Shown piece after piece: positions 9,660 to 21,867 of a DNA stretch of 64,000 nucleotides (position 1 is the first letter of the stretch; each line of letters starts with the position of its first letter). This DNA comes from Phaeosaccion multiseriatum (Eukaryota; Ochrophyta, other classes), in contig OZ218960.1 of the NCBI GenBank assembly GCA_965112735.1, forward strand, positions 1,302,001 through 1,366,000, written 5' to 3'. Made by a program: the position numbers and the translations under genes. Below the pieces are notes generated by a model. It was given only the letters and a program-made list of their open reading frames with translations. It made no database searches and was not told the DNA's origin.

Positions 9660-12393
9660 TTACACCTCCTTGGCGAGAGCGAGCGCCGACAATGAGCCAG
9701 TCCCACTGCCTCTGCTGAAGTGAAGGCTGTCTTCTTCCCCACCCCCACCATCAGTTGTGTCGTCTGCGCTCCTGCCTTGCCCAGGCGGGAGTAAGTCACT
9801 CCAATGCGTCGCCATTTGGCGCACGCCTTTCTCGTCTTCAAGCATCAGTCCGACCACCCCTTCGAGCTTCAAACCCTGACCCTGACCCTGCCCTTGACCC
9901 TGGCCCAGACCCTGACCTTGACCCTGCCCCTGACTCTGACCCTGATCCTGACTCTGATCCTGACCTTCACTACTACAATTGGATACACCCTGCTGGAGAG
10001 AGCCTTCGGAGAAGAGACTGAGAGAGTGGCTCGATCGGGTGACTTCTTGGCGCGAAACCGTTACGTGCGGCAGTCCTGATGTGACCATGGCCTGAAGGTC
10101 TAGACCAGCAGAGCTCTGGGCAAGCGTTGCAGCAGCAGCAGGTGAAGGAGGTGGATGAGGAGGAGGAGGAAGAGGAGGGGGCGGAGGAACAGTAGCAGTA
10201 GCAGCAGCAGGAGGAAGAGTGGGAGGAGGAGGAGGAGGAGGAGGAGGAGGAGGAGGAGAGGCAGACAGGGAGACAGGCAGACAGGCAGACAGGCAGAAAG
10301 CAGACATGCAGAAACGAATAAGGAAAGCAGGGATTGTGGATGATTGTCATTCGGAGCTGCGCTACAGTCTCTGCGTGTGAATGCCTGGTGTCCGGACGGT
10401 GTGCAGACGTGGACTCACCTCTGCGGTGCTGCTCCTCTCCTCCTCTCGGAGGGCAAGGGTGACGGCAACTGCCTGGGCCTGCTCATCGGAAACGTGCCCA
10501 ATTGCGGTCAGGTCGACCACCGCTCCCATGGGTAGGGAAGGGCATTCAGCCCAGGGGGGCTTGTAGGCCAGAGTGACGTGATCGGCGCAGCCACTGAAGA
10601 CGGTGTGTAGCGGGCGGGACTGCTCAGGGGGGGGGGGGGGAGAAGAGAGGGGAGAGGGAGGTGGAGAGGGGAGAGGGGAGAGGGGAGAGGGGAGAGGGGA
10701 GAGGGGAGAGGGGAGAGGGGGGAGGGGAGAGGGAGAGCGGGAGAGAGGGGCGAATCAGCCCACGATACCCATAAGAATACATGTAGTTGATGTGTCTCAA
10801 GCCCAACCAGAGGCAAAGACACACAGATTTCCCACCCCAACCGAGGGGAAGCCGATTGCCTCTCCTACCCACCCCTGCCTCCTTGCCTGTATCACCCTCC
10901 CTGCCTCCTTGCTGTATGGTACCTTTGCCCAAGCCTACTTCACTTACCCAGTCGAGCAAGGCTTGACGAGACTTCTCCGTCAGAAAGACAGCGCTGTACG
11001 CCACATGCAGCCCCCTTCCCTCCGCCGCCTGCCCGAGCTCAAGTAGCGCCGCGCTTGAAGTTGAAGTTGAAGTTGAAGACGAAGTCGCTGAGGGTGGAGC
11101 TGACGATGTTGGAGCCGCTGAAGCCAACAAAGGAGGTGAAAGTGTGGGAGCGGAAGGCGGAGGAGGTGATGGCAGTAGAGGAGATACGTGTGGAGGAGCT
11201 GCTGCTGCTGTGTTGAGCAGCGACGCCTCTACGCGGTAGAAGGAGTTCGGCCGGCGACCCTGCATGGCGCACAGGTGAATGGATTCCACCTTTTGGTAAC
11301 CCAGTGGCGGTTGTCGGCCTTCTCCTGCTCCTCCTGCATTACCAGCTGCTGCTACTGCTGCTGCTACTCCTCCTGCTGTTCCTCCTGTCCCTGCCTCTCC
11401 TCCTCCTACCGCCCCTCCTGCTTTTCCCCCACCCTCTCTTCCTGCTGCTGCTCCTCTTCTTGGAGAGGCCATATAGTGCAATAGTGAAGCTGGTACGTCT
11501 ATAGTGCTGATGTCATCGCGTGCTGCGCCCTTGAGCTGGGAAAGCTTGCATATGGTCATGTGAGGCTCGTAAGGGTCTCTGTTGCCAGCCAGTCCTATAC
11601 CCTCCTCTCTCATCCTCGCCAGTAGCTCCGCCACGAAGCTCTGCAGACGGGGAACCCCGTTGGGCTGAGCGTGCAGCACAGACCGCCCAAAGAAGCCCAT
11701 TCCTTCAAAACGGAACTCAAACTCCCGAGAGAGGTACTGCCGCAGCAAGCCTTCACTGCCCCTCAATACGTTGCTTGCCGTGCGGATCGCAGCTTGACTC
11801 CGCAGCTCAAGCACCGCCAGCGTGATGTGCAGAGAGTGAGGGTCCGTTGAGGCGTCGCTCAGACGCGGGTCACCAGCCACCAGCTCGCTCTGGACGTACT
11901 GTACAGACTCGATGAGGGCAGGATCTGTGATGCGAAATCCGATAAAGTGAGTAGGTCGGCTACCGCCGCCTCTCGCCCCCACCCGCCCCCTCCATTGTCG
12001 CCGGCCGCTTTGGCCCCTTACTGCCATTTCTCCTCTCCCTCCTCGTCCTGTTTGCGGCTGGTCTCTGACTCTTGCCCGCCCGCCGCTTGTGCTACTCGCT
12101 CCTCCCAATGGTGGTGCTCCTATCCGATCCTTTCCAGCTTCTTGTCTCCACCCCTCGCTCATCCTTTTCCTCTTCGTCTTCTTCTCCCCCACGCGGGGGA
12201 GCTTGGCAAGGGGAAGACCTCTCGGGAAGGACGTCGAAGGGAGCGGCCAGAGCAGGCGCAGGCAAAGCCAAAAGGGCAAGAAGCGCGCCGAGCCTGCTCT
12301 GCTTCTGTACGCCCTGTACACACTCCCTCTCAATCTACCCTTTCGCTCGCGATGTGAGCTGAGGCGGGGGCACTGGGACCGGCAGCTCCTCAT
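9660..12393 (-). CDS. 2H phosphoesterase with an AKAP7-like domain and a second 2H-type module
   Basis: Three exons: 12393-10948, 10619-10419 and 10091-9660, all phase 0, giving up to 692 residues. The first exon holds an AKAP7/LigT-like 2H domain with both catalytic motifs, SLHITL (His189, Thr191) and EPHMTI (His278, Thr280), followed by a Gly/Ala insertion. After residue ~420 a second module begins (GLHVAYSAVFLTEKSRQAL). It has its own pair HVTLAYKP (His496) and PHVTVS (His558), like the phosphodiesterase modules of RNA-repair proteins. 2H enzymes cleave 2',3'-cyclic phosphates or 2'-5' bonds in RNA; the substrate here is unknown. The C-terminus has GQGQ/SQDQ repeats encoded by a TGACCC-like hexanucleotide array. 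Later starts at 12162 (Met78) or at Met123 are possible. It is head-to-head with the dehydrogenase gene. Confidence 0.7.
10622..10740. repeat. (GAGGGGA)n-like purine minisatellite in an intron
   Basis: About 120 purine-rich bases of near-tandem gagaggg units in the first intron of the 2H phosphoesterase gene. On the coding strand they form the pyrimidine tract just before the acceptor at 10620. A (GGA)n tract at 10155-10260 plays the same role for the next intron. Confidence 0.85.
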
Positions 12394-12510
12394 CAGGGGA
12401 ATAAAGAAGGGAGGAAAAAGTAAAAGAGGGACACCTTTTGATCATCGATGATCGCATCGGCGTACGCCAATTTGTATCACCAACTCCCCTTTCATTTTTC
12501 TTCACTTCCT

Positions 12511-12567
<57 letters not shown>

Positions 12568-12627
12568 GGTTCTCTCCTCCTTCTATGTAGCACTGACCCG
12601 ACCACTCTTAAGAACAGGACAGCGACG
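12394..12627. promoter_or_regulatory. Shared promoter interval with a (CT)n tract
   Basis: A 234-base gap between two divergent start codons. It contains an uninterrupted (CT)n tract of about 50 bases (12515-12564) and ttgtatcaccaac (12472-12484), a near-copy of a 13-mer found elsewhere in the window. Confidence 0.45.
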
Positions 12628-13485
12628 ATGAGCGTGACAGGGTTGGTAGTGCTGGTGACGGGAGCTTCCTCAGGCCTGGGCCGGAGTATGGCGATGACCC
12701 TGGCGAGGCACGGGGCCCATGTCGCGGTGGCAGCTCGAAGGTTGGACAAGCTGGAGGATCTGGAGCGAGAAATACGCCAGGAGCAAGACAACAGAGCAGA
12801 GAGGGCAGGAAGGGCGACAACAGGGGCGGCAGCAGCAGGGGCTGCAGGTGTTGGCTTGGCAGCAGGGGCGAAGGGTGGGGGAAGGGGCAGGGTTTTGGCT
12901 TTAAAGATGGATGTGACCGATCCGGACAGCATCAATGCGGCCGTAAAGCAGGCCGAAGAGAGTCTTGGGCCTATCACCGTGCTGGTGAACAACGCAGGGG
13001 TGGCGGTGGACAAGCCGGCCCTGCGGCAAACGCCCGCCGACTGGAGCAAGTGCATCGACACCAACCTCACAGGGCCCTGGCTCGTGGCTCAGGCAGTAGG
13101 GCGCCGCATGCTTAAACACAAGACGGGGGGGAGCATCATCAACATTGCCAGCGTGGCGGGCCTGGCTCCCACGAGCTACATGCCGGGCTACTGTGCGAGC
13201 AAGGCGGGGTTGGTACACCTTACCAAATGCCTCGCGCTCGAGTGGGCTCGCTTCGGCATCCGAGTCAACGCCATCTGCCCCGGATACATTGAGACAGACA
13301 TGAACAAGGCCTTCTTCAAGACGCCGGCCGCGGAGAAGGTTCTGAAGAAGATTCCGCAGCAGAGGCTCGGGCACGCCTCAGACCTGGACGCACTTCTGCT
13401 ACTCATGGCAGACTCGGCTGCGTCGGGTTATATGACGGGCACCATCGTTAACGTGGATGGAGGCATGTTGGTCAGCAACTTGTGA
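12628..13485 (+). CDS. Short-chain dehydrogenase/reductase (classical SDR, FabG-like)
   Basis: An intronless protein of 285 residues. The cofactor site TGASSGLG lies at residues 11-18 and the NNAG motif at 121-124. The catalytic tetrad is complete: Asn146, Ser175, Tyr188 and Lys192 (YCASK). The C-terminus ends in the usual GTIVNVDGG segment. Classical SDRs of this length reduce carbonyls with NAD(P)H; the arrangement resembles 3-oxoacyl-ACP reductases and plant-type SDRs. Ala33-Arg38 (VAVAARR) after beta-2 suggests NADPH preference, which is an inference. Unusual for the family is a ~30-residue Ala/Gly-rich insertion (about residues 55-87) between the second helix and the DVTD motif. It probably forms a surface loop. 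No targeting peptide is evident. It is the only intronless enzyme gene here. Confidence 0.92.
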   Translation: MSVTGLVVLVTGASSGLGRSMAMTLARHGAHVAVAARRLDKLEDLEREIRQEQDNRAERAGRATTGAAAAGAAGVGLAAGAKGGGRGRVLALKMDVTDPDSINAAVKQAEESLGPITVLVNNAGVAVDKPALRQTPADWSKCIDTNLTGPWLVAQAVGRRMLKHKTGGSIINIASVAGLAPTSYMPGYCASKAGLVHLTKCLALEWARFGIRVNAICPGYIETDMNKAFFKTPAAEKVLKKIPQQRLGHASDLDALLLLMADSAASGYMTGTIVNVDGGMLVSNL

Positions 13486-13881
13486 GGCAGTAGAGTGGTG
13501 GGTGCCGAATGGGCCGTTGCGAACATGTTGATCTTGTTGGGCACCCCTCCACATGCGTCGCGAGAGACAGACAGACATGCCAGATACAGACAGAAGAGAG
13601 GCCGATGGCTGGGATCTGGGGTCTCGGTTTTGCCCCAGCTCATGCCCCAGCTCTATATGCCATGTCGAATGGGACTCGTCGTTAAATGCTAAATGTATGT
13701 ATAGCGAGGTCAATAAGCGGCTCTTCCCTTGCTGCGGGAGGCGCTCATTCGGTGGTGGCATGGGTTCATACTCTCCCTCCATCCTCCATCCTCCATCCTC
13801 GTCCTCATCCTCGTCCTCGTCCGTCCTCCTCCTCCCAGTCCTCCCCCCTCTTCCTTCTCCCAAAAAGGGGTCTGCCTGCCC
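13486..13881. other. Convergent intergenic region
   Basis: About 400 bases between the 3' ends of the dehydrogenase and SBNO genes. It holds a short TCC/CTC-rich tract (13780-13860) and no supported gene. Confidence 0.6.
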
Positions 13882-16800
13882 TCACGTGAGGTCATACACG
13901 ACGATCTCTTTCTTCTTTTCCTCCTTGTCAATGCTCGGTCCACCACCACCCCCACCCCCACTGGTAGAGGCAGAAGCAGGGGCAGAGGACGGAGAGCGAG
14001 CCTTGGCCGCCTGGGGCTGAAAGAACGCCTTCATACTGGGCGAAGACGGCTTACCACCCTTTGCCTTGCCCCTCCCTCCTCCTGCTGCTGCTGCTCCCTT
14101 CCGCGGCTTTTTGGCCGCCTGCTGCTGCTGTGGGAGGAAGTTGTTGGTGTTGGAAGCCTTCCTCTTCAAAGGCTGTCCCACACTGCTGCTGGGGCTGCTG
14201 CTGCTGCTGCTACTACTGCTGCTGCTGCTGCTGCTGGAGCTGCTGGCCGTGGGCTTGAAGAAACTCGTGATGCTTTTGGGTGCCGTCATGGCGCTCTTCT
14301 GTGCCTGTTTACGCACGGGACGGGGGACACACACACACGCACGGGGGGGTAGGGGCACCCACCCAAGGGAGGAAGGGGATGGCCAAAGCCCACCCAAGTC
14401 GAGACGTGGTAAGGAGTAAGGGGTAAGGGGTTGATGGCGGCAACAAATAATCTGGTGATCAACACGGTGTCCCCGACACTGTCGAGACGGTCCACAGTCC
14501 CGACTGTGTAGAAGAGACGATCTCCCACCTCTCACCGCCTCACCAAGTTTTGTCGCATCGCGCCACACAAATTACACAGACATTCAATCGTGTTACCGTA
14601 CACACACACACACACACACGCGCGCGCGCTAACCCATTCTCTGCATGACTGTATTTGTCTGTGCCTGTGTGCGTATGTTTGCAGTGTTTGTGGGGCCTGA
14701 CTCACCTTGGGACATACGGCTGCGACATCCTCCGTCCGGGCCCGCAACAAATCCTTGGCCCTCGACTGCTGCACTACCGCACAGTGGCCCCTGAGATCGT
14801 CCAGCACCTCCTCGGGCAGCTTCACACCCACTATCTTGGTCTCATCGTCCAGCAAGGCACGGTATACTTTGAGCTTCTGGTCCTGCTTGGCTGCGAGGAG
14901 GAGAGAGGAGGAGGAAGAAGCACAGGGAGGAGGTTGGGGAGTGAGTAGGGGGGTGGAATTGAATGTAGGGTAGAGTGAGTCAAAGAGGGAGAAGAGTGTG
15001 GAGAGAGACGCTGTGGGAGGCGGTATATGCATGTGGTACATGCACGCACACGCACACACATACACACACATACACGCATACACACACGCACACACACACC
15101 ACACGCATACACACAACCCGCCCCCTTGCGACTCACTCATGTGGTGCCCTGAGGTGGCCACGGTGCTCTCCAGGGCCTTCCACAGGGCCATAACGTTGCC
15201 TGAGAGCATACCCACAACGACTCTCCTGCAGCCCTTCCCATCGGAGTCCGCTTTCACGAAGCAGGAGGTCCACGCCTCCTCTATCCTCTGGAGAGTGGTC
15301 GCCGATCGCGCGCGCCCCCTACTCTCCTCGTCGTCCTCCTCCTCCTGCTCCTCCTCTGCCCCCTCCTCCTCTTCCTCCTCCTCCTCGCCATCCTCGTCCT
15401 CCTGCTTCTCCTCCTCCTGCTCCTCCTGCTGCTGCCGCTTCTCCTCGCCCCCCTCTATCACCATATCCGCTTGGGATGCCGTATCCTCCTCGCACTCGGG
15501 CGTCTCACTACTCTCTGCCCCTGCCCCCCCTCCCCGCTTCCTTTTCCTGCGCTTCTTCTCCTCGCTCCGCCGGGCCTTTCTCTCGCTCGCCTCTCGCTCG
15601 GCCCAGCAGCCCTCTGCACCATCCACCCTGCGATACTTTGCCCGAAGTTCGTCTCTGCCCATCTCAAAGGGGCTGGTGCCGGTGTTGGGCCTCGTGATGA
15701 TAAACTGGTGCCGATCCTTCTGGACTGCGAGCACGTACAGCTGCTTCTGTGTCTTGATGTCCGTGTGGTAGGACTCATAGAAACCCGTACCCTTCAACAA
15801 CGGCTCTCCGTCTGCATTCTTGGGCGTATTGTCAATCGCGTCTCGCCGCTTCTGCACAGCAGCTTCCCAAGACACGCCCCGATCCATGACCAGAGTGGAC
15901 AGCAGCGTCTCCGCCCCTGTGAACGGGCATGTGCCCACCACCTCGGGCTCCTCGGGGCGGGTCACGGACGTCGCTCGCAGGTCCGCCACACCCTGACCAC
16001 AAGCGCACACACGGACAGACACATTCACGCACACCCACACACAAGCACACCACACCACACACACACACACCACACCCCACACACATACATACATGCACGC
16101 ACGCACGCACGCACGCACACACACACAGGCAGACACACACGCACGAGAAAGGGGCGGTGGGGACAGGCCCATGGCAAGCGGCCAGAGGCAGGGCACAGAA
16201 CAAACAAGACAAGGCGTAAAGAGAGGTACATGTATATGCAATCCATTCTCATGTCCTCAAAACTGCCATCTCCAGCGGGTATAGCGTCATCGCCTCATCC
16301 ATCTCCCTCACCTCATCGTACGTCCCCGCGGCCCTCGCCTCCATGATAGTGCCCTCAAGACACGCCATAAAGTAGTTGAACATGAGATTTTGGCGGCCGA
16401 TCTGCAGCCCCTGTAGCCTGTTGAGGAAGGCCTTCACGTTGCCGTCATCAGGCTTGTCGATCGACATGTCCTGTGAGTATGGAGCGTGGAGCATGGAGGG
16501 AGGAAGAGGGGGTGTGAGTGAGTGAGTGAGTGAGTGTGTGAGTGAGTGAGTGAGTGAGTGAGTGAGTGTGTGAGTGAGTGAGTGAGTGAGTGAAGTGAAG
16601 TGAGTGAGTGAATGAGTGAGTGAGTGAGTGAGTGAGTGAAGTGAAGTGAAGTGAGTGAGTGAATGAGTGAGTGAGGTGAAGTGAGTGAGTGAGTGAATGA
16701 GTGAGTCGCCGCGAAGTAAGAAGGAGTGGCCGTGGAGCGGGGTGTGGAGTATGGAGTGAGTGTGGTGGCGAACGAGGGCGTGGCGCAAGGGAGTGGGCAA

Positions 16801-18528
16801 GCCAGCAAGGAAAGCAAGCCACAAGCAAGCATGTCATCCCTCCCTCTCCCTCACCTCCATCGCCTTGCCCATCGCCTCGAGCGCAATTCGGCTCTTCTCT
16901 CTGTCGCTCAGCGGCCCTAACACGCCCCCCCCGTCCTCGGCCGTTACATACGGCCAAATACTGTCCATGGCAACATTCTTGACAAGTGTGGAGGCGGTAG
17001 AGGGAGCAGCAGCAGCAGCAGCAGCAGCGGCGGCGGCGGTGGCATCCGCGGTGGTGCCTCCACCCGCCGTGACGGCACTGGCCACCGCAGCCGCGGCCGC
17101 TGCGGCAGCCGCAGGGTTGCTAGCGCTAGCCCCACTGTAGTTTCCAGCCTTGATGTTTCTGTACATGGCGATGAGAGAGGTTCGGCCGTACTCTGTGCGA
17201 GGGGAGGGGGAGGGGAGGGGATGAGAGGAGAGCAGAGGGAAGAATGGAGGCAAGACCCCTGAGTTCAAAGCGTGGGAAACAAGGCGCGGCCTGGAGCGAG
17301 CCAAAGCGATTCGTACAGCTCGCTCCTCTATGTTGCTCACTCCTCACTAACTTACTGTTGTCAAAGTCGAAGCACTTGAGATCCTGCCCCGTGGCAGCCC
17401 GGCGATCGCCCTTGGTCAAAGCACCCAGGCTCATCAGCCTCTTGGCCACAGACGCCTGAAAGTGCAGCGACATTGCATGGGATAGGGGCAGGGGCAGGGG
17501 CAGGGTTAGAAGGTGGAAAGTAAGGGTGGAATCACCATGCCAGCCCAAACAGAAAACAAAAGTCAAAACAACACACACCAAATCCGCGCCGATCGATAAG
17601 GGAAGAAGCAGAACAAGAGAATGCCCCTATTGTTAGTGCCATAAAGTGCCCTCCTTCTCTCACCGCGAAGCGCCGCTCCCCCCCCAGGTTAGTGACAAGC
17701 AGTCGGAAGATTGGTGCCGTCATTTGGTTGGAGCGGTGGCTCCTTCCGAGCTGCTGAATGGCCTTGTCCGCACTCCAAGGCAGCTCGAGAGTAATGTGCA
17801 GGCGGCGAAAGGCCTGCCCCGGGGTGCCGATGGCCGAGTGGAGGGACACACCAGTGCTTGCGGCCTGTGCGGGTAGTGTATTGGAGGGGGTGTTTTCGTT
17901 GTTGTCAGGGTGTCACAGCGCGTATTGCACAGACGACAAGGCAGCACGTATTGCAGATGATAGGGCCAGAGAGCATATGACGGGGGGCAGAAGGACGTTT
18001 TGCCTTACTCACGTCTGAGATGATGGCCACGCGCTTCTTGCCTTGCATGAAGAGTTTGCGCTCGCTGTATAGCGTGTAGGGAGAGGGAAGGAAGGAAGGA
18101 AGGAAGGAAGGAAGGAAGGAAGGAAGGAAGGAAGGAAAGGAGAGAGAGGCGGGGGGGGGGGAGGGAGGAAGGGAGAGCGTCACAAGTCGCCGACGCGAAA
18201 GGCGCTGAATCGGGGATGGGGCGGGGGGACTGTGGAGCACCCACGCACGCACGCACACACTCACGCGACATTGATCTTGTCGTCGGACCCGTCGTGGCGC
18301 TGCTCGAAGCGGAGCTTGCCGTCCCTCTCGCTGCGGACGAGTCTGCAAGAACGACCAGTCATCTCCGCCACCTTACGTAGAGTTACGTGTTGGTTACGTA
18401 CGGTGAGGCAGTGAGGCGTGAGATTTAAGGTGTGAGATGTTCGGCGTGTGAGGTGTTAGGCGGGCACATGAGTTATGCTGTGAGCAGTGCCGTGATGCAG
18501 GGCCAGCATCGACCGACATGACGAACAG

Positions 18529-18590
<62 letters not shown>

Positions 18591-21500
18591 TCCCCGGGCC
18601 TCCAAGCTGGTCAATGAGGGCATCAAGAGGAGAAGGCGGCAACTGCAGCCCCCTCAGGGTTTCCAGTAGCCTCTGCTGGTGCTGCAGCCACTCGCCCACC
18701 GCCGCGTCGCCGTCCTGTGAGATGGCTATCTGCCTGGATGGTGGAGTAGAGAGTGTGTGGAGCAGCACAGCGGAGGGGAGGCGAGGGTAGGGGGGGCGGG
18801 GCGAGGAGGGATGAGAAGGCAGAGGGGAGAGGGGAGGCGGGGCAAGGGAGGCAAGGCGAAACCCTTGTACGTACATAAGTAACCTTACGCCTGTCCTTGT
18901 AACCCTACACGTACGTACCTGGCCTCTTCGCGGACCCTCGCCTCTGTCTGTCGCTGCTTGTACTCTGCGCGATACTTTGCTTCATCCGCCGCATCCACGG
19001 GCTTTCCCACCAGCGTCATCACTCGCTCCTTCCAATTAAGGATGGAGTACTCCACCTCTTCATCGGTAGGTACATGCTCCGGCGGCGGGGGCACCTTCTT
19101 CACAGGGAAAGTGCTCTCAATGAAACGCTCCACTCCGTAGCGAGCCGAGCACGGGATGCTCCCCCCCCCCTTGCCTCCTAAGGTATCCCCGGGCTTCTTG
19201 TTGAGTTGCGTCATCGCCTTGTCCAACCCTGCCTCGCCCGTCGACTGAAGACCCACCACCACTGACATGCCCTGCTCAATAGCTTCGAGGGCCTGCTCGG
19301 CAATGGGCCCTACCTTGGCCGCGTTGGCAAGCTCCTTGAAGAAGCGCTGCTGCACGCTCCAGAAGGGCCGCATGGGAGAGCAGCGGTGCTCCCCTTCCGT
19401 GCACCCCGACTTCTTCCCGCACATGCCGCCCCTCCCGAGGGCGCTCGCTGCTCGCTCCGTGGTGCGCCTCAGGTCCAAGACTGGGGGGTTGAGAATTCGG
19501 GTTTCGAGTTGATGAAGGGTTTGGATAGTGAGTTGAGAATGGGTTTGAGAGTGGGTAAATGACATGTTGACATGTGGGTTGAGAAGGGGTTGGTTTGTGG
19601 GTTTACAGTGAGTTGGTAAGTGCTATACTTGAGCTGATGAGGATGGAACGAATGGACATGTGGCGATACAACAGCCTCATGAACTTACAGAAGGTGGCGG
19701 CATCGTCGTACATCCGGGCCATGTCGGGCGCCAACTCAAATTCCTTCGTCTCAAACTCAGCGCCCTTCCACGAGAGACCCCTGGAAATGTAGGCCCCTGC
19801 CGCCTTGAGCTCCATACTCAGCATCTCCAGGGCACCCAAGCCGCGCTTCTCCATGCTCGAGGCGAATGCCTTGAAGGATTCAAAGGACGTGCCGGCTCCC
19901 CATAGCCCGAGGCGGTCCGCGTAGGCAAGGTTGCTTTGGTTGAAGGATTGATTCACAAGTCAACAAACGAACGGGAGAGGAGTGAGTGATTCGAAGTGGA
20001 GGCGAACCAAACTGTGCGTGCGCGTGTGCGTGTCTCTCTCTCCATGTGTGTGTGTTTGTGCGTATCTGTGTCCCTTTGTAGGTGTGCACAGGTGCGCGTG
20101 ACTTGCGCCTCTCTCGCTCCCTGTGCGTGCGTGCGTGAGTGCGTGCGTGTGCGTGTCGACGACAAGGCCTGCCGAAGTAAACGCAAAGCAAACTAACCTC
20201 ACGTCGGTCACTCCCGTTGCGGAGCAGTACACGATGCGGGCATTGGGCAGGGCTTGCTGCAATGCAATGACGGCCTTGGAAACCTTTGTGGACTGATCCT
20301 CGTTGGCGTGGTTGAAGTTCTTGGCCTTGTGCGCCTGTAGGAGGGGATGGGTGGAGATGGAGATGCTTGGCTCATGATGGATGGTCCGCATCGGCCACCC
20401 CTTCGCCCCTTCAATTACTCACTCACTCACTCACTCACTCACTCACTCACTCACTCACTCACTCACTCACTCACTCACTCACTCACTCACTCACTCACTC
20501 ACTCACTCACTCACTCACTCACTCACTCACCTCGTCAAACACAATACAACCGTCAAAGTCCTCCGCCCTGTTGAGGCTCTGCCCCGGCACAAAGTCCCCC
20601 TTACACCAATTCACCATCTGCTGCAGCCGACTGGGCTTGGCGCCTCTGCCCCCCATGATGAGCGTGCTGTAGGTGGAAAACATTACCCCCTTCTTCATGC
20701 TGCTCGCCATGCCCAGCCCCTTGCTCGTCGCCGCATCAATCTCCTGACACCCGTCCAAGACTCGGCAGTGGCAGCCAATGTCCGTCAGGTCTCTCTCAGC
20801 ATCGAGTCGGAGGTCGCCTGAGATGGACATCCAGATGTGCCGAGGCCGGCCTCTGCTGACGTTATCGAGTATGATGCCTGCAATCTGCCTGCCCTTGCCA
20901 ACGCCAGCCCCATCTCCGATGAAGAAGCCTGCCCTGCTGCCCCCCGGGAGTATCTGCTGGTGCCTCTGCCCTGCATACAGCACGCCTTCGAGCTGGAGGC
21001 GACTCAGCTGTGAACCGCCAACCAGGGTGTGCGTGAGAGAGGCAGAGAGGTAGAGAGGGTTGAGAGAGAGGAGGGTGAGAGAGGCAGAGAGGCACACAGG
21101 GAGCGAGAGAAGAGGGAAGGGCGGATACGGTAGATAAGCCACCAACGAAAAACGCATATATACAAGGGGGGGGGGAGGCGGGGAGCTTCGGGGCTTCCAG
21201 ACGCCTTCGGGAAAGAATGCATCGTGCCATCCTTCCGCGGTCATGCCACTTGCCTTGCACTGATCAATGATTCCCCCGGCCTCAAGGGCAACCTCGGGGT
21301 ATGTTCGCGTGGGCAGACGCACAGCCTGCAGCAGAGCACTCTCTGACACATCCCCGGGGTGCTTCTGGCCTGGAAATGCCATGGTAGAGAGCGGAAGGAG
21401 TGGGATGGACGTGGGCAGAAGAGGTGGGGGTTATAATTTCAGAAAGGGGGGAAGGTCAAGGGACGGGTGCGCGGCGAAGGAGTGAAGCAATCACGCAAGC

Positions 21501-21867
21501 TATACTTCAGAGAGGGAAGGATAGAAAAGGGGGATACCCAGAGAGAGTGACCACCCCCCCCTTCCTCTCTCCTCCTTCCACATCACTCACCAATGCTAAG
21601 TGACGAGCACGTGTAGTCAGAAAAGACTTCGATATTGACGTCCTCCTCTACCAGATCCTCCTCCTCTGCGTCCTTGGATTTCTTCTTGAGCTCCGGCTGT
21701 GGCTGCTGCGCGGGCGTGGCTCCCGCGTGTTGAGGCGGCGGGGGAGAACCGGCGCTAGCACTGCCTCCACCGTAACCAGGGGCAGCAGGATACTGCGACG
21801 AGTACTGCTGCGAAGGATATTGCGACGAGTACTGCTGCGAAGGATGCTGCTGCTGCTGATGCTCCAT
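13882..21867 (-). CDS. SBNO: Strawberry-notch (SBNO) family SF2 helicase-like protein with a possible PCNA-binding tail
   Basis: Sixteen exons: 21867-21591, 21369-21254, 21007-20531, 20334-20198, 19933-19689, 19480-18919, 18733-18589, 18371-18265, 18064-18013, 17864-17664, 17455-17356, 17192-16855, 16470-16264, 15992-15137, 14890-14706 and 14298-13882. They sum to about 1,473 codons in consistent phase. Signatures in order: Walker [11 protein letters not shown] (~162-171); a DEAH box formed across the exon 3/4 junction; [48 protein letters not shown]-type and [10 protein letters not shown] motifs of the SBNO C-terminal region. SBNO proteins are nuclear regulators of transcription. An acidic Glu/Asp insertion lies in exon 14. 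The last exon adds a Ser-rich tail with two PIP-box-like motifs and a basic patch. Intron 2 is GC-AG, and intron 13 uses a weak GTTTTG donor. Exon 1 starts at the first ATG; an earlier 5' exon cannot be excluded. Confidence 0.9.
16512..16710. repeat. (GTGA)n tetranucleotide repeat in an SBNO intron
   Basis: About 200 bases of gtga units with gtgtga and gaagtga interruptions, between exons 12 and 13. Two other SBNO introns carry (GGAA)n at 18089-18136 and (CA)n at 18530-18588. Confidence 0.95.
20418..20530. repeat. (CACT)n repeat starting at the donor of SBNO exon 3
   Basis: About 28 perfect actc units. On the coding strand this is (GTGA)n and begins exactly at the GTGAGT donor after exon 3 (exon end 20531). 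The repeat therefore looks like an expanded copy of the splice donor itself. Confidence 0.95.

Noticed and set aside
9860-9990. Telomere-like (CCCTGA)n repeat
   Set aside because: The hexanucleotide is imperfect and lies in frame within the C-terminal exon of the 2H phosphoesterase gene, encoding Gly-Gln/Ser-Gln repeats.
11188-11504. Cys/Leu-rich plus-strand frames opposite the 2H gene
   Set aside because: They are antisense to a conserved 2H phosphoesterase exon and reflect its Ala/Gly-rich linker.
14286-14568. A separate small gene with PIP boxes starting at its own ATG
   Set aside because: An acceptor (gcacag) directly precedes the exon, its phase matches the preceding SBNO exon, and the total SBNO length stays divisible by three. 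It remains a possible alternative.
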